A program made the translations under genes and the position numbers. From a bacterium (GTDB taxonomy: Bacteria > Zixibacteria > MSB-5A5 > CAIYYT01), in the NCBI GenBank assembly GCA_016708315.1, contig JADJGC010000023.1:806001-870000 (forward strand): a DNA stretch of 64,000 bases. The letters are read 5' to 3'. Below, in pieces: positions 33,885-42,685 of this stretch. Position 1 is the stretch's first letter. Each line of letters starts with the position of its first letter. The notes beneath the pieces were generated by a model that was given only the letters and a program-made list of their open reading frames with translations, searched no databases and was not told where the DNA came from.

Positions 33885-34921
33885 TACTTACGATGTCGCT
33901 TATTGCCGGTGCTGCACTGCTTCTGACACTTGCGATCACACCGCCACTGCGCGATCTGGCACGAAGAAGAAACTGGCTCGACATACCGAAGGGCCGCAAA
34001 CGCCATTCGGCGCCGACGCCATTTGTCGGCGGTTGGGTGATATTCGGAGTATTCTGGCTGGGAATGGGCGCTGCGCTTCTGACACTGCCTGAATTCGCGA
34101 AGGAATTTCAGCCGTTTCTGCTCCCGATATTCGCCGCTCACTTGGTTGTATTTGTCGGGAATCTCATTGACGACTTCACTCCCCTTCGTGCGCGATTTAA
34201 GTTCGCGATTCAGATTACTGCCGCATTGATTCTGTGGTCGGGGGGGCTGCAAATCCACACTTTCTATATTCCCTTCTATGGGTCAATTGATCTGATTTGG
34301 CCTTTATCGATCTTGGCAACGACCCTCTGGCTGATTCTAATCATGAACGCGATGAATTTCGTGGACGGTATGGATGGACTCGCCGGAGGACTGGCGACTT
34401 TGACGGCAATTGGCCTGCTCTACACAGCCATCGCACTGAATATCCTCGTCGTGAAGGTTATGGCGATTCTGGTAATAGCCGTAACCTTAGGGTTTCTGAG
34501 ATACAACTTTCCCAAGGCGACAACATTTATGGGCGACTCTGGGAGCCAATCTCTGGGATTCGTATTTGCGGTTGCGGCAATTTATTGCCCGATTAAGAGC
34601 TACACGGTTGTAGCGATGTTTGTCCCTTTGCTAACTTTGGGTGTTCCTCTTGCCGAACTGGTGTTAACCTTCTTTCGACGCCTATTCACGGGGAAATCGA
34701 TCACGCGAGGCGATTTGCGCCATTCATTTCACCTGCTTCAAACACGCGGAGTCGGTAAGCTCAAGATAGTCCTCACGTTCTGGGCCGTAGCGGCAACCCT
34801 GCAAATATTTGCATTTACTCTTTTTCTATTTGACCGTCGTATCGTATTCTCTATATTGGTGCTGTTTATGCTCATTGTAGCTGGCTGGTTTCTGCTTCTA
34901 TCCCGGAAGGAGGAGCGGTAA
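33881..34921 (+). CDS. WecA/TagO-like undecaprenyl-phosphate sugar-1-phosphate transferase
   Basis: This polytopic membrane enzyme has 346 residues and about ten transmembrane helices. The family motifs are visible: GNLIDDFTPLRARFKF (catalytic DD), NFVDGMDGLAGG, the FMGDSGS loop and RGDLRHSFHLL with its two His. It transfers HexNAc-1-phosphate from a UDP-sugar to undecaprenyl phosphate, starting a polymer. MraY is an alternative, but the motif set is closer to WecA, and no other mur genes are nearby. The start is a GTG overlapping the previous stop. Confidence 0.88.
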   Translation: MILTMSLIAGAALLLTLAITPPLRDLARRRNWLDIPKGRKRHSAPTPFVGGWVIFGVFWLGMGAALLTLPEFAKEFQPFLLPIFAAHLVVFVGNLIDDFTPLRARFKFAIQITAALILWSGGLQIHTFYIPFYGSIDLIWPLSILATTLWLILIMNAMNFVDGMDGLAGGLATLTAIGLLYTAIALNILVVKVMAILVIAVTLGFLRYNFPKATTFMGDSGSQSLGFVFAVAAIYCPIKSYTVVAMFVPLLTLGVPLAELVLTFFRRLFTGKSITRGDLRHSFHLLQTRGVGKLKIVLTFWAVAATLQIFAFTLFLFDRRIVFSILVLFMLIVAGWFLLLSRKEER

Positions 34922-34923
34922 TT

Positions 34924-35889
34924 TTGGCTGCAGGCGGATTTTATTTGGAATTTGAAAAGCCAATCATAGAATTGGAGAAAAAAATCCGGGAGATGAAGGA
35001 ATTCTCCTCCGGCGGTGGCGTCGAGTTGAATTCCGAAATCATTTCTCTGGAGCGAAAGCTTGAGAAACTCCAGTCGGAGATATTCTCCAAGCTCTCGCGC
35101 TGGCAGCGTGTACAATTGGCGCGTCATCCGAAGCGCCCGTATACGATGGATTATATCCAGTTGATTTTCTCTGATTTCCTGGAAATACATGGTGATCGCG
35201 GCTTCGCTGATGACAAGGCTGTTATCTGCGGATTCGGCAAATTGGAAGGCGAAAAAGTCCTCATTGTCGGTCAGCAAAAGGGTCGTGACACTAAACAAAA
35301 GCTTGAACGCAATTTTGGTATGATGCATCCTGAAGGCTATCGCAAAGCCCTCCGTTTGATGCGTACTGCTGCTCGTTTTGGACGTCCGATAGTAATCTTC
35401 ATCGACACGCCCGGTGCATTTCCCGGTGTTGAGGCTGAAGAGCGCGGACAGGCAGAAGCCATCGCCCGCAACATTCTCGAAATGTTCAAACTGCAGGTGC
35501 CGATTATCATCATCATTATTGGTGAGGGCGCTTCGGGCGGTGCATTGGGTATCGGGATTGGCGACAAAGTCATGATGCTGGAGAATTCGTGGTATTCGGT
35601 GATTTCTCCCGAAGGTTGTGCCGCGATCCTGTGGCGTGACAACGCCAAGGCACCCGATGCGGCTGAGGCACTGCGCCTTTCCGCGACTGACTTGATGCAA
35701 TTGAAAGTTATTGATAAGATTCTTCCTGAGTTTACCGGTGGAGTACACCGCAACCATCAATTAGCCGGACAGATCATCAAAGGCGAGCTGTTTGCATCGC
35801 TTGAAGAACTAAAGCAACTATCAACAGAAGAGCTATTGCGGCGGCGTCTGGAGAAATTCCGGGCAATCGGAATCTACGATGAAATCTGA
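34924..35889 (+). CDS. accA: Acetyl-CoA carboxylase carboxyltransferase subunit alpha
   Basis: This full-length AccA (321 residues) begins with the family N-terminus (YLEFEKPIIELEKKIREMKE). It continues with RHPKRPYTMDYI, DRGFADDKA, IVGQQKGRD, FIDTPGAFPGVEAEERGQ and GEGASGGALGIG with the oxyanion Gly pair. It forms the carboxyltransferase with AccD, which is not in this window, for malonyl-CoA synthesis. The TTG start has AAGGAGGAG upstream, 2 nt after the previous stop. Its last 11 nt overlap the zinc-ribbon gene. Confidence 0.96.
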   Translation: MAAGGFYLEFEKPIIELEKKIREMKEFSSGGGVELNSEIISLERKLEKLQSEIFSKLSRWQRVQLARHPKRPYTMDYIQLIFSDFLEIHGDRGFADDKAVICGFGKLEGEKVLIVGQQKGRDTKQKLERNFGMMHPEGYRKALRLMRTAARFGRPIVIFIDTPGAFPGVEAEERGQAEAIARNILEMFKLQVPIIIIIIGEGASGGALGIGIGDKVMMLENSWYSVISPEGCAAILWRDNAKAPDAAEALRLSATDLMQLKVIDKILPEFTGGVHRNHQLAGQIIKGELFASLEELKQLSTEELLRRRLEKFRAIGIYDEI

Positions 35890-36073
35890 TTCTTCTGTCC
35901 ACCGCACATTTACACCCGAACAACTGTCGCTTTGCGCTTGTCCGAAGTGTAAGGGCAATTTGAGCCACAATGTACCGGACAACTCGCTGGAATGCATATC
36001 ATGCCATTCGCGATATCGCATCAATTCCGGTATTCCCATCCTTCTGCAAACCCGGAGCGGGGATTGCGAATGA
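35879..36073 (+). CDS. Trm112/YcaR-like zinc ribbon protein
   Basis: This is a 64-residue protein with CPKC (about residues 21-24) and CISCHSRYRINSGIPILL (about 39-56). That is the Trm112/UPF0434 pattern of two CxxC knuckles followed by YPIxDGIPxLL. Members act as zinc-binding partners of methyltransferases or as small stand-alone proteins. It overlaps the accA stop by 11 nt. Confidence 0.82.
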   Translation: MKSDSSVHRTFTPEQLSLCACPKCKGNLSHNVPDNSLECISCHSRYRINSGIPILLQTRSGDCE

Positions 36074-36100
36074 GTACATATCCAAGGAGTTTAGAATAAA

Positions 36101-36553
36101 ATGAAACTGTCAAAGTTCTGTGAAGAACAACTAATCTCGTTTGATCTGGCGGCTACAAACAAGAACGAAGTCATCGAAGAGCTCGTTGAACTGGCCGGCA
36201 GCTCGAAGCTGGTCAAAGATAAGAGCCTGTTGCTCAAAGACATCGTCACGAGAGAGAACCTGGTAACAACCGGCGTCGGCTACGGCGTTGCGTTCCCGCA
36301 TGCCAAGACGAAAGCCACCAAGGGAATCGTGATCGCATTTGGACGCTCGGACAAGGGTGTTGATTTTGAAGCGATGGACAAACAGCCGGTGCACCTGTTT
36401 TTTCTGATTGCGGCTCCTGAAGATGCAATCGGTGCACACTTGAAAGTAATGGCACATCTCTCGTACTTGATGAAGTCCGAAAAGAACCGCGAGAAATTGA
36501 TGACAGTAAAGAGTCCCGGAGAGCTGCTCCAGATTATCGATACGATTGAATAA
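36101..36553 (+). CDS. PTS EIIA domain protein, fructose/nitrogen-PTS type
   Basis: This is a 150-residue single EIIA domain with phosphorylatable His67 in GYGVAFPHAKT, preceded by RENLVTTGVGYG and followed by VHLFFLIAAPEDAIGAHLKV. Stand-alone EIIA of this class is often regulatory (PtsN-like) rather than part of a sugar permease. No EIIB, EIIC or HPr gene is nearby, which favours regulation. It lies 27 nt after the zinc-ribbon gene and 5 nt before mreC, an unusual partner. Confidence 0.88.
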   Translation: MKLSKFCEEQLISFDLAATNKNEVIEELVELAGSSKLVKDKSLLLKDIVTRENLVTTGVGYGVAFPHAKTKATKGIVIAFGRSDKGVDFEAMDKQPVHLFFLIAAPEDAIGAHLKVMAHLSYLMKSEKNREKLMTVKSPGELLQIIDTIE

Positions 36554-36558
36554 GTTCA

Positions 36559-37359
36559 ATGAAATGGACAACCGGTCGCTTATATCGCAATCGCAAGCTC
36601 CTGCTCACAGTATCAGGACTGCTGATTCCGCTCTTGCTGTCAGCTTTCCTGATTGGTGAAAAGACATTTGTAACTTCAATCATTCACGGTTTCTTCTATT
36701 CTCCCTTTTGGGCCGTCTCAAACAAGGTCACATCACTTCTCGATGTCTACGACGCAAACGTCGATCTGCAAGCTGAGATAGTCCGGCTTAAATTCGAAGA
36801 AAAACGCAACGAGCTTGATCGCGTAGAGAACAAGCGCTTCCGCGAAATGCTCGCCGTTGTTCCCCGCGACGGCTATCGAATTATACCGGCTGACGTGGTT
36901 GCCTTTGACCAGGGGCGCAGGCTTTCGACAGCGGTAATTCGTGCCGGCGAAGACTTGCAGAGGTTCCGGCCAGTGGTTGATGAGCACGGTATCGTCGGAA
37001 AAGTCTCCAGCTCATCCGGGCGTGTTGCAACAGTGTCTCTCATGGTCGGCCCCAACTGCCGGGTGGCAGCGCGCGATTCCCGCACGCAGGCGCTCGGTAT
37101 CGTCAAGTGGTACTCAGGTCGCGGCTTGTACTTTGACGATGTTTCGCTTGATGCCGATGTCGAGCAAGGCGACACAATCGTATCCTCGGGGCTTGGCGGA
37201 GTGTTTCCAGAAGGCATCAACATTGGAGTTGTCGACACCATCGAAGTCTCGTCTTCAGCATTCTTCAAGCAAATTCGCGTTGAGCCGTTTGTAGATTTCG
37301 GCGCACTCGACGTCGTGATGATTATGGAACCACTGGAGGCGACAACCGGTGGTTTTTAG
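36559..37359 (+). CDS. mreC: Rod shape-determining protein MreC
   Basis: The protein has 266 residues with one N-terminal membrane anchor (LLLTVSGLLIPLLLSAFLIG) and a coiled coil rich in Glu and Arg (about 65-95). The beta domain is typical of MreC: IIPADVVAFDQGR, GIVGKVSSSSGRVATVSLM and GDTIVSSGLGGVFPEGINIG. It scaffolds the elongation machinery in the periplasm with MreD, PBP2 and RodA, which follow directly. MreB is not in the window. Confidence 0.93.
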   Translation: MKWTTGRLYRNRKLLLTVSGLLIPLLLSAFLIGEKTFVTSIIHGFFYSPFWAVSNKVTSLLDVYDANVDLQAEIVRLKFEEKRNELDRVENKRFREMLAVVPRDGYRIIPADVVAFDQGRRLSTAVIRAGEDLQRFRPVVDEHGIVGKVSSSSGRVATVSLMVGPNCRVAARDSRTQALGIVKWYSGRGLYFDDVSLDADVEQGDTIVSSGLGGVFPEGINIGVVDTIEVSSSAFFKQIRVEPFVDFGALDVVMIMEPLEATTGGF

Positions 37360-37852
37360 CGCACTCCTTTTTGTCCTGCTCGGCTTCCTGACGGCATTTT
37401 GCCATACAATCCTGGCTAACATAACGTCGATTCTCGGGATAGCACCCGATTTTGTGATGATCATCATCCTGCTGATCATCTTGAGAAAAGATTTCCAGAT
37501 TGCATTTCCAGCGGTACTGATGGTCGCTTTGATAGTTGATGCGTTGAATCCTGAGACTTTCGGTTTCGGTGCGTTTATCAGATTTGGGCTGGCGTTAATT
37601 GTATATGAGCTCAAACAGCAAATGAACCTTGAGATGTTAAGCAGTCGAATGTATGTGCTGATTGGAACAGAAACCGTTTTTCAGTTGCTGTATCAGTTAG
37701 TGGCACATTCGTTCGATATAGGTACTGTGATGCAGATATATCTCGAGAGCTCATTGCCGACATTGGCATATACTTCAGCAGTAGGATTCCTGGTATTCTT
37801 CATTCTCGATCTTGAAATCAAGGTCGATGTCAGGAGAAGGAAAGTTGATTGA
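37349..37852 (+). CDS. mreD: Rod shape-determining protein MreD
   Basis: This 167-residue protein is almost entirely hydrophobic, with five or six transmembrane segments, as expected for MreD. Visible features are ILGIAPDFVMIIILLIILR near the start and a late FFILDLEIKVDVRRRK tail. The GTG start overlaps mreC by 11 nt and has GGAGG upstream. The position between mreC and mrdA makes the call firm despite low family conservation. Confidence 0.88.
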   Translation: MVFSALLFVLLGFLTAFCHTILANITSILGIAPDFVMIIILLIILRKDFQIAFPAVLMVALIVDALNPETFGFGAFIRFGLALIVYELKQQMNLEMLSSRMYVLIGTETVFQLLYQLVAHSFDIGTVMQIYLESSLPTLAYTSAVGFLVFFILDLEIKVDVRRRKVD

Positions 37853-39653
37853 CCCGACTACCAAGTCAATTCGCGGAAAGATTGTTGCCGGAATCATGGC
37901 CTGCATTTTTCTGCTTCTGGTCGGGAAGCTCATTCAATTGCAGGTTGTCTCTTATGACTACTATTTTCAGATGTCGGAAGAAAACCGCATCCGACTTGTG
38001 CCGAGAACGGCAATGCGCGGCAAGATTGTTGACCGCGAAGGCAGAACTCTCGCCACCGATCGCCCCGCTTACACTGTCTCCGTAATACCTTCTGAAGTCC
38101 GGCAACTCTCGCGACTTTCTGAGGAGCTTGCTCCTTTGCTCGACCTCGAGCGAAAGACGATTGAGCAAAAAGTCAACGAGCGCCGTTCGCGCAAGTTCGA
38201 GCCGATTCCGATCAGGCGCGATATAGAGTTTGCATCGGTCTGCATCATCGAAGAATCGAACGAACTATTTCCGGGCGTCATGTACCAGCTTGATCACGCT
38301 CGTACCTACCCCTATGGCAACATCGCCGCACATATCATTGGTTACACCGGAGAAGTTGATGAGCGGGAAACCAAGACGCAATTTCGAATCGGGTCAATGA
38401 TTGGCAGAGCCGGTGTGGAAAAGCAATATGACCAGCCGATTCGCGGAATCGACGGCGTCGATTACCAAGAAGTATCCGCGACCGGCCGAATTCTTGGTCC
38501 GCTTCAATCGAAGCCGAATAAGGACCCAATTCCCGGATCAGAACTCGGACTCAGTCTCGATCTTGATCTGCAAATTCTGTGCGACTCTTTGTTCGGAGAT
38601 TCGTTGTCGGGCGCGGCGATTTTCATCAATCCCCAAAATGGCGAAATTCTGGCAATGGTCTCCAAGCCAAACTATGATGCCAATTTGTTTTCCGGATTCG
38701 TTCCGCGCGGCGCCTATCAAGAACTATCTACCGATGAGCGTCGACCACTTCTGGATCGCGTGATCCGAGGGACATATCCGCCCGGCTCAACTTCAAAGCT
38801 GTTGACGGCCGGTGCGGCGCTGGAGTTGGGACTAATCGAACCTCATACGCCGTTCAAAGCATGTTATGGCGGTTATCAATTCGGTAATCGCTATTTCAAG
38901 TGCCACAAGAAGTCCGGGCACGGCAATCAGGATGTATACGGTGCTCTGGAAGTCTCTTGTGATACCTACTTCTATCAAGTTGGATTGAAACTCGGCTTAA
39001 AGAACTTCAGCGACATGGCCAAGAAGTGCGGATTTGATGTACTGACTGGAATCGACATTCCGGCAGAACGCGCCGGCTTTGTCCCAACTGAAGAATGGTA
39101 CAACAAGGCATACGGCAAGAACGGTTGGACCAAGGCAGTGCTGTTGAACCTTGGAATCGGTCAGGGCGAGCTGCTCGTGACACCGCTGGGACTGGCGCAG
39201 TTCTACTGCGGCATCGTCAACAATGGAAGCATATATCGACCGCACCTAATGCGTTACATTGAGTCCGCCAACGGCGAGTTGACACAGGTGACGCCGGAAA
39301 TCTCGCGACAACTGCCGTTTTCGGCATCGACGCTGACTATTCTCAAAGAAGGATGCCGCCGCGTCGTGCAAGGTGGATCGGGGACGGCCGCTCGGTCCCG
39401 AATTGAGGGAATAGAAATGGGCGGCAAAACCGGAACGGCACAAAATCCACACGGCAACGAGCACGCGCTTTTTTGTGCGTTTGCACCGTTTGATAAACCG
39501 ACAATTGTCGGTTGTGTTATCGTCGAGAATGCCGGTCACGGAAGTGTAGCTGCTGCACCGATTGTGCAACAAGTCTTCATCCGCTATTTCCAGAAAACGG
39601 GACTTTTGGCGCCTCCGCCGCCGCCGTTGCTTGAGGACATTGTTCAACTATGA
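37845..39653 (+). CDS. mrdA: Penicillin-binding protein 2 (elongation transpeptidase)
   Basis: The TTG at 37845 has AGGAGAAGG upstream; other in-frame starts at 37827 (ATG) and 37812 (TTG) are possible. The order is a single TM (VAGIMACIFLLLVGKLIQLQ), the PBP dimerisation domain (EENRIRLVPRTAMRGKIVD), then the transpeptidase domain. Active-site motifs are YPPGSTSK (SxxK), SCD in place of SxN, and GGKTGTAQNP (KTG). It cross-links peptidoglycan during lateral growth together with RodA. The 602-residue length is normal, and the stop overlaps the rodA start. Confidence 0.94.
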   Translation: MIDPTTKSIRGKIVAGIMACIFLLLVGKLIQLQVVSYDYYFQMSEENRIRLVPRTAMRGKIVDREGRTLATDRPAYTVSVIPSEVRQLSRLSEELAPLLDLERKTIEQKVNERRSRKFEPIPIRRDIEFASVCIIEESNELFPGVMYQLDHARTYPYGNIAAHIIGYTGEVDERETKTQFRIGSMIGRAGVEKQYDQPIRGIDGVDYQEVSATGRILGPLQSKPNKDPIPGSELGLSLDLDLQILCDSLFGDSLSGAAIFINPQNGEILAMVSKPNYDANLFSGFVPRGAYQELSTDERRPLLDRVIRGTYPPGSTSKLLTAGAALELGLIEPHTPFKACYGGYQFGNRYFKCHKKSGHGNQDVYGALEVSCDTYFYQVGLKLGLKNFSDMAKKCGFDVLTGIDIPAERAGFVPTEEWYNKAYGKNGWTKAVLLNLGIGQGELLVTPLGLAQFYCGIVNNGSIYRPHLMRYIESANGELTQVTPEISRQLPFSASTLTILKEGCRRVVQGGSGTAARSRIEGIEMGGKTGTAQNPHGNEHALFCAFAPFDKPTIVGCVIVENAGHGSVAAAPIVQQVFIRYFQKTGLLAPPPPPLLEDIVQL

Positions 39654-40823
39654 AGTTGCTGACAAAGGACACATTCAACTCAGGCAGCTTGACGATATTC
39701 ATCGCCGCGGCATTATTGACGATCATATCAGTCTTCCTCGTGTACTCAGCCAACCACGACTCGCCTGATCCGCGACTTCGTGATGATTGGGCAAAGCAAA
39801 TCGTTTGGCTGGTAATGGGTATGGGCGTGTTCATTGCCATGCTGCGCATACCGATGCGATTTCATGAAATCTTTGGCTATGTCTACTATGCGATCGGCTG
39901 TGTGTTGTTACTGGGCCTCGTAGCATTCGGAGCTGGCTAAGGTTGGATTCTTGTTCGCGCTTGCCCGCTACTTGAGTTACAGCCGGCGACCGATCTCGAA
40001 TTTGCGCAAGATATTCACGGCTACCGCGATGTGCGGATTTGTGACATTCTTAGTTTTGCGTCAACCCGATCTTGGTTCGTCGATTATCTTCACCGTGATC
40101 TTCTCGGCGATGATGTTCTGGGCGGGTTTACCGGCGCGCTATCTGTTATTGTTCTACACGCCGTTTATCAGCATGATCGCGTCATCGAGCATGTACGCCT
40201 GGATCATTTTCTTCGTGCTGTTGATCGTCGCCGCGCTGTTGATTGTGCGCAAGTCTCCAACATTTACCATTCTTCTCGTAAGCCTGAATCTATTCGTCGG
40301 GGCTCTCAGCTCGATTGCCTGGAATCATCTTCACGACTATCAGCAGATGCGTATCAAGATTTTCCTCGACCCAGGGCAAGACCCCCTCGGCGCCGGTTAC
40401 CAGATTATTCAATCGAAGGTTGCTATCGGCTCTGGCGGATTATTGGGCAAAGGCTACATGTCTGGGAGTCAAAACAAGCTGGATTTCTTGCCGCTGCGCC
40501 ATACCGATTTCATCTTCTCGGTCGGTGCCGAAGAGTTTGGCATGTTGGGGGCCGTGATAATCATCGCGTTGTTCGGCTTCTTGTTCTTCAGAGGACTACA
40601 GACCGCCTTGAAAGTCCGGAGCGAATTCATGGGGCTGGTGACAATCGGGGCGACTGCAGCATTGGCGTTTCAAATGTTTGTGAATATAGGAATGGTGGTC
40701 GGGCTCTTGCCTGTGGCCGGTGTGCCACTGCCATTTGTCAGCTATGGGGGATCGTCACTGCTGACCAGTTGGATCTTTCTTGGCGTCATAGCGAACGCCG
40801 AACGCAACTGGCAGGAATATTAG
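39650..40823 (+). pseudogene. rodA: Rod shape-determining protein RodA, interrupted by a deletion/frameshift
   Basis: The first frame (ATG 39650) gives the N-terminal three helices and ends in TAA at 39938-39940 after LLGLVAFGAG. The second frame resumes at about 39942 with KVGFLFALARYLS and runs to 40823. It holds LRQPDLGSSII, DPGQDPLGAGYQIIQSKVAI, HTDFIFSVGAEEFG and PFVSYGGSSLL, all SEDS-family motifs. About 20 residues that normally link these parts (around QRWIxLG and QPSE) are missing and the frame shifts. RodA is the SEDS glycosyltransferase partner of PBP2 and normally essential in rods, so an assembly error is likely. Confidence 0.88.
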
Positions 40824-40844
40824 ACTTGGAAATGAGGATTTGCT

Positions 40845-41804
40845 ATGCCACGTAATTTTGCGATGACTGGTGTCGCTGGGTACATTGCGCCACGGCACTT
40901 GAAAGCCATTAAGGAAACCGGAAACATTCTTGTTGCCGCTGTCGATCCCAACGATTCCGTCGGCATACTCGATTCATTCTTTGATGAAGCCAAGTTCTTC
41001 ACCGAGTTCGAGCGATTCGACCGCCACATTGAGAAATTGCGCCGCCAGGGAGACGACAAGCGCGTTCACTACATCACGATTTGTTCGCCCAATTATCTTC
41101 ATGATGCGCATGTGCGATTTGCATTGCGCGTTGGTGCGGATGCCATTTGTGAGAAGCCGCTGGTGCTCAACCCTTGGAACATCGATGCCTTGCAAGAGCT
41201 GGAACAAGAGAGCGGCCGGCGCGTGTTTACGATTCTTCAGCTGCGGGTACATCCTTCACTCGTCGAATTGAAGTCGAAGATCATGCAGGTAACGTCAAAT
41301 CGTAAGCGCGAGATTGATCTGACCTATGTTACATCCCGAGGCGGCTGGTACATCGTTTCTTGGAAGGGACAGACAGAGCGTTCGGGTGGTTTGGTAACTA
41401 ATATCGGCATCCACTTTTTCGATTTGTTGATCTGGTTGTTTGGTGATGTCCAGAAGAGTGAAGTTCATTTAAGCAATCCGACAAAAGCGTGTGGATTTAT
41501 CGAACTGCAGAATGCGGTGGTGCGCTGGTATCTGTCAATCGACAAGAACGATCTGCCTGCCGATGTCGTTGCCAAGAAGCAAACCACGTTTCGTTCGATC
41601 ACGATTGACGGCAGCGAGATTGAATTCTCGGGCGGCTTCACCGATTTGCACACTGTTGTCTATCGGGAGATACTTGGTGGTGGCGGATTTGGATTAGAGG
41701 CGGCTCGCCCATCGGTAGCATTGGCACACGATATTCGCAATGCCAAGCCGATCGGTCCGAATGATCGCGTTCATCCTTTTGCACACAAGGAATTCGGTCG
41801 TTAA
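40845..41804 (+). CDS. Gfo/Idh/MocA oxidoreductase, WlbA/WbpB-like UDP-sugar dehydrogenase
   Basis: This 319-residue protein begins NFAMTGVAGYIAPRHLKAIK, then NDSVGILDSFF, YITICSPNYLHDAH, ICEKPLVLNPWNID and FTILQLRVHPS. This closely follows WlbA/WbpB, which oxidises C3 of UDP-GlcNAc uronate using NAD on the way to diacetamido-uronic acids. EKP contains the catalytic Lys, and GIHFFDLL the second half of the active site. It starts 21 nt after rodA, away from any visible O-antigen cluster. Its stop overlaps the convergent osmC-like gene by 4 nt. Confidence 0.87.
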   Translation: MPRNFAMTGVAGYIAPRHLKAIKETGNILVAAVDPNDSVGILDSFFDEAKFFTEFERFDRHIEKLRRQGDDKRVHYITICSPNYLHDAHVRFALRVGADAICEKPLVLNPWNIDALQELEQESGRRVFTILQLRVHPSLVELKSKIMQVTSNRKREIDLTYVTSRGGWYIVSWKGQTERSGGLVTNIGIHFFDLLIWLFGDVQKSEVHLSNPTKACGFIELQNAVVRWYLSIDKNDLPADVVAKKQTTFRSITIDGSEIEFSGGFTDLHTVVYREILGGGGFGLEAARPSVALAHDIRNAKPIGPNDRVHPFAHKEFGR

Positions 41805-42214
41805 CTGATAACGATCTCTGTCGTGATGACGCACTTGTCGCTAAGAGTCGCGCGGACCGAGCAGTACTTATCCTGCGATAGCGTGACCGCTTGCTCGACT
41901 TTGGCGCGGTCGAGATTCGTTCCCGTAAGCAAGTAGGTGATCTTAATCGATCTGAAGTATTTCGGATTCTCCTCGACCTGCTCGCCAATGACATCAATTC
42001 GCAGCGATGTCAGTTCTTGGCGCATTTTATCAAGAATGCCAACGACGTCAATTCCACTGCAAGCTCCAACCGCTGCCAACAAGTGATCGGTCGGAGATGC
42101 GTAAATCCCTGCGCCGCCGCCCTTCTTCTTAACATCCATTCGAAACTTGACATCTTCAATGTTAGTGGCTTCGAATTGTTTTGCGCCGATCCATTCAAGT
42201 GTAACTGGAAGCAT
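41801..42214 (-). CDS. OsmC-family protein
   Basis: This 137-residue OsmC/Ohr fold protein has SPTDHLLAAVGACSGIDVVGIL, with one conserved Cys in GACSG, and the second Cys in DKYCSVRATLS near the C-terminus. Family members reduce organic hydroperoxides, but many (YhfA-like) have unproven roles. The motif here is closer to the YhfA/OsmC-general branch. It converges with the WlbA-like gene with overlapping stops and lies 62 nt beyond the ridA stop on the same strand. Confidence 0.88.
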   Translation of the reverse strand: MLPVTLEWIGAKQFEATNIEDVKFRMDVKKKGGGAGIYASPTDHLLAAVGACSGIDVVGILDKMRQELTSLRIDVIGEQVEENPKYFRSIKITYLLTGTNLDRAKVEQAVTLSQDKYCSVRATLSDKCVITTEIVIS

Positions 42215-42250
42215 ATTAGCTCAATCGTATGAAGTTGATGTATCTCCACG

Positions 42251-42270
42251 GGCACCGCAAAAACGGTGCC
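42251..42270 (-). terminator. Hairpin after the kbl-ydfG-ridA operon
   Basis: A 7-bp stem GGCACCG / CGGTGCC with a CAAAAA loop lies 6 nt past the ridA stop. No T-run follows on the minus strand, so termination strength is uncertain. Confidence 0.5.
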
Positions 42271-42276
42271 TTCTGA

Positions 42277-42669
42277 TTATGCCAGGTAGGCGATGACTTC
42301 GATCTCGACCGAGACATCGAGCGGCAACTTTGCGACTTGGACTGTTGAGCGCGCAGGAAATTCGCCGTCGAAGTAACCGGCATAGACCTCGTTCATTGCT
42401 TTGAAGTCGTCCATGTTTTTCAGAAACACAGTTGTCTTGATTACATTCTTGAGGCTGGAACCGGAGGCTGTGAGAATGGCAGTGATGTTCTTGAATACTT
42501 GATGCGTCTGGGCGGTGATGTCCCCTTCGACCACTTTCCCAACGGCGGGATCGATCGGAATCTGACCAGAGCAGTAGATGAGATTCTTGCACTCGGTCAG
42601 TACGATTCCCTGTGAGTATGGACCAATTGCTTTTGGGGCGTTATCTGTAGCAATTACTTTTTTGGACAT
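42277..42669 (-). CDS. ridA: RidA-family enamine/imine deaminase
   Basis: This 130-residue RidA/YjgF protein begins VIATDNAPKAIGPYSQGI and continues with CSGQIPIDPAVGKVV, the conserved Arg in FPARSTVQVAKLPLDVSVEI and IEVIAYLA. The ATG at 42669 follows GGAG; the longer frame has no support. RidA hydrolyses reactive enamines such as 2-aminoacrylate. Its place behind kbl and the ydfG-like dehydrogenase suggests it cleans up unstable amino-ketone or enamine products from that pathway. Confidence 0.93.
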   Translation of the reverse strand: MSKKVIATDNAPKAIGPYSQGIVLTECKNLIYCSGQIPIDPAVGKVVEGDITAQTHQVFKNITAILTASGSSLKNVIKTTVFLKNMDDFKAMNEVYAGYFDGEFPARSTVQVAKLPLDVSVEIEVIAYLA

Positions 42670-42685
42670 ATGTGCTCCGTGGAAA

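Noticed and set aside
35337..35753. Antisense ORF over accA
   Set aside because: accA is certain on the other strand and the shadow has no domain.
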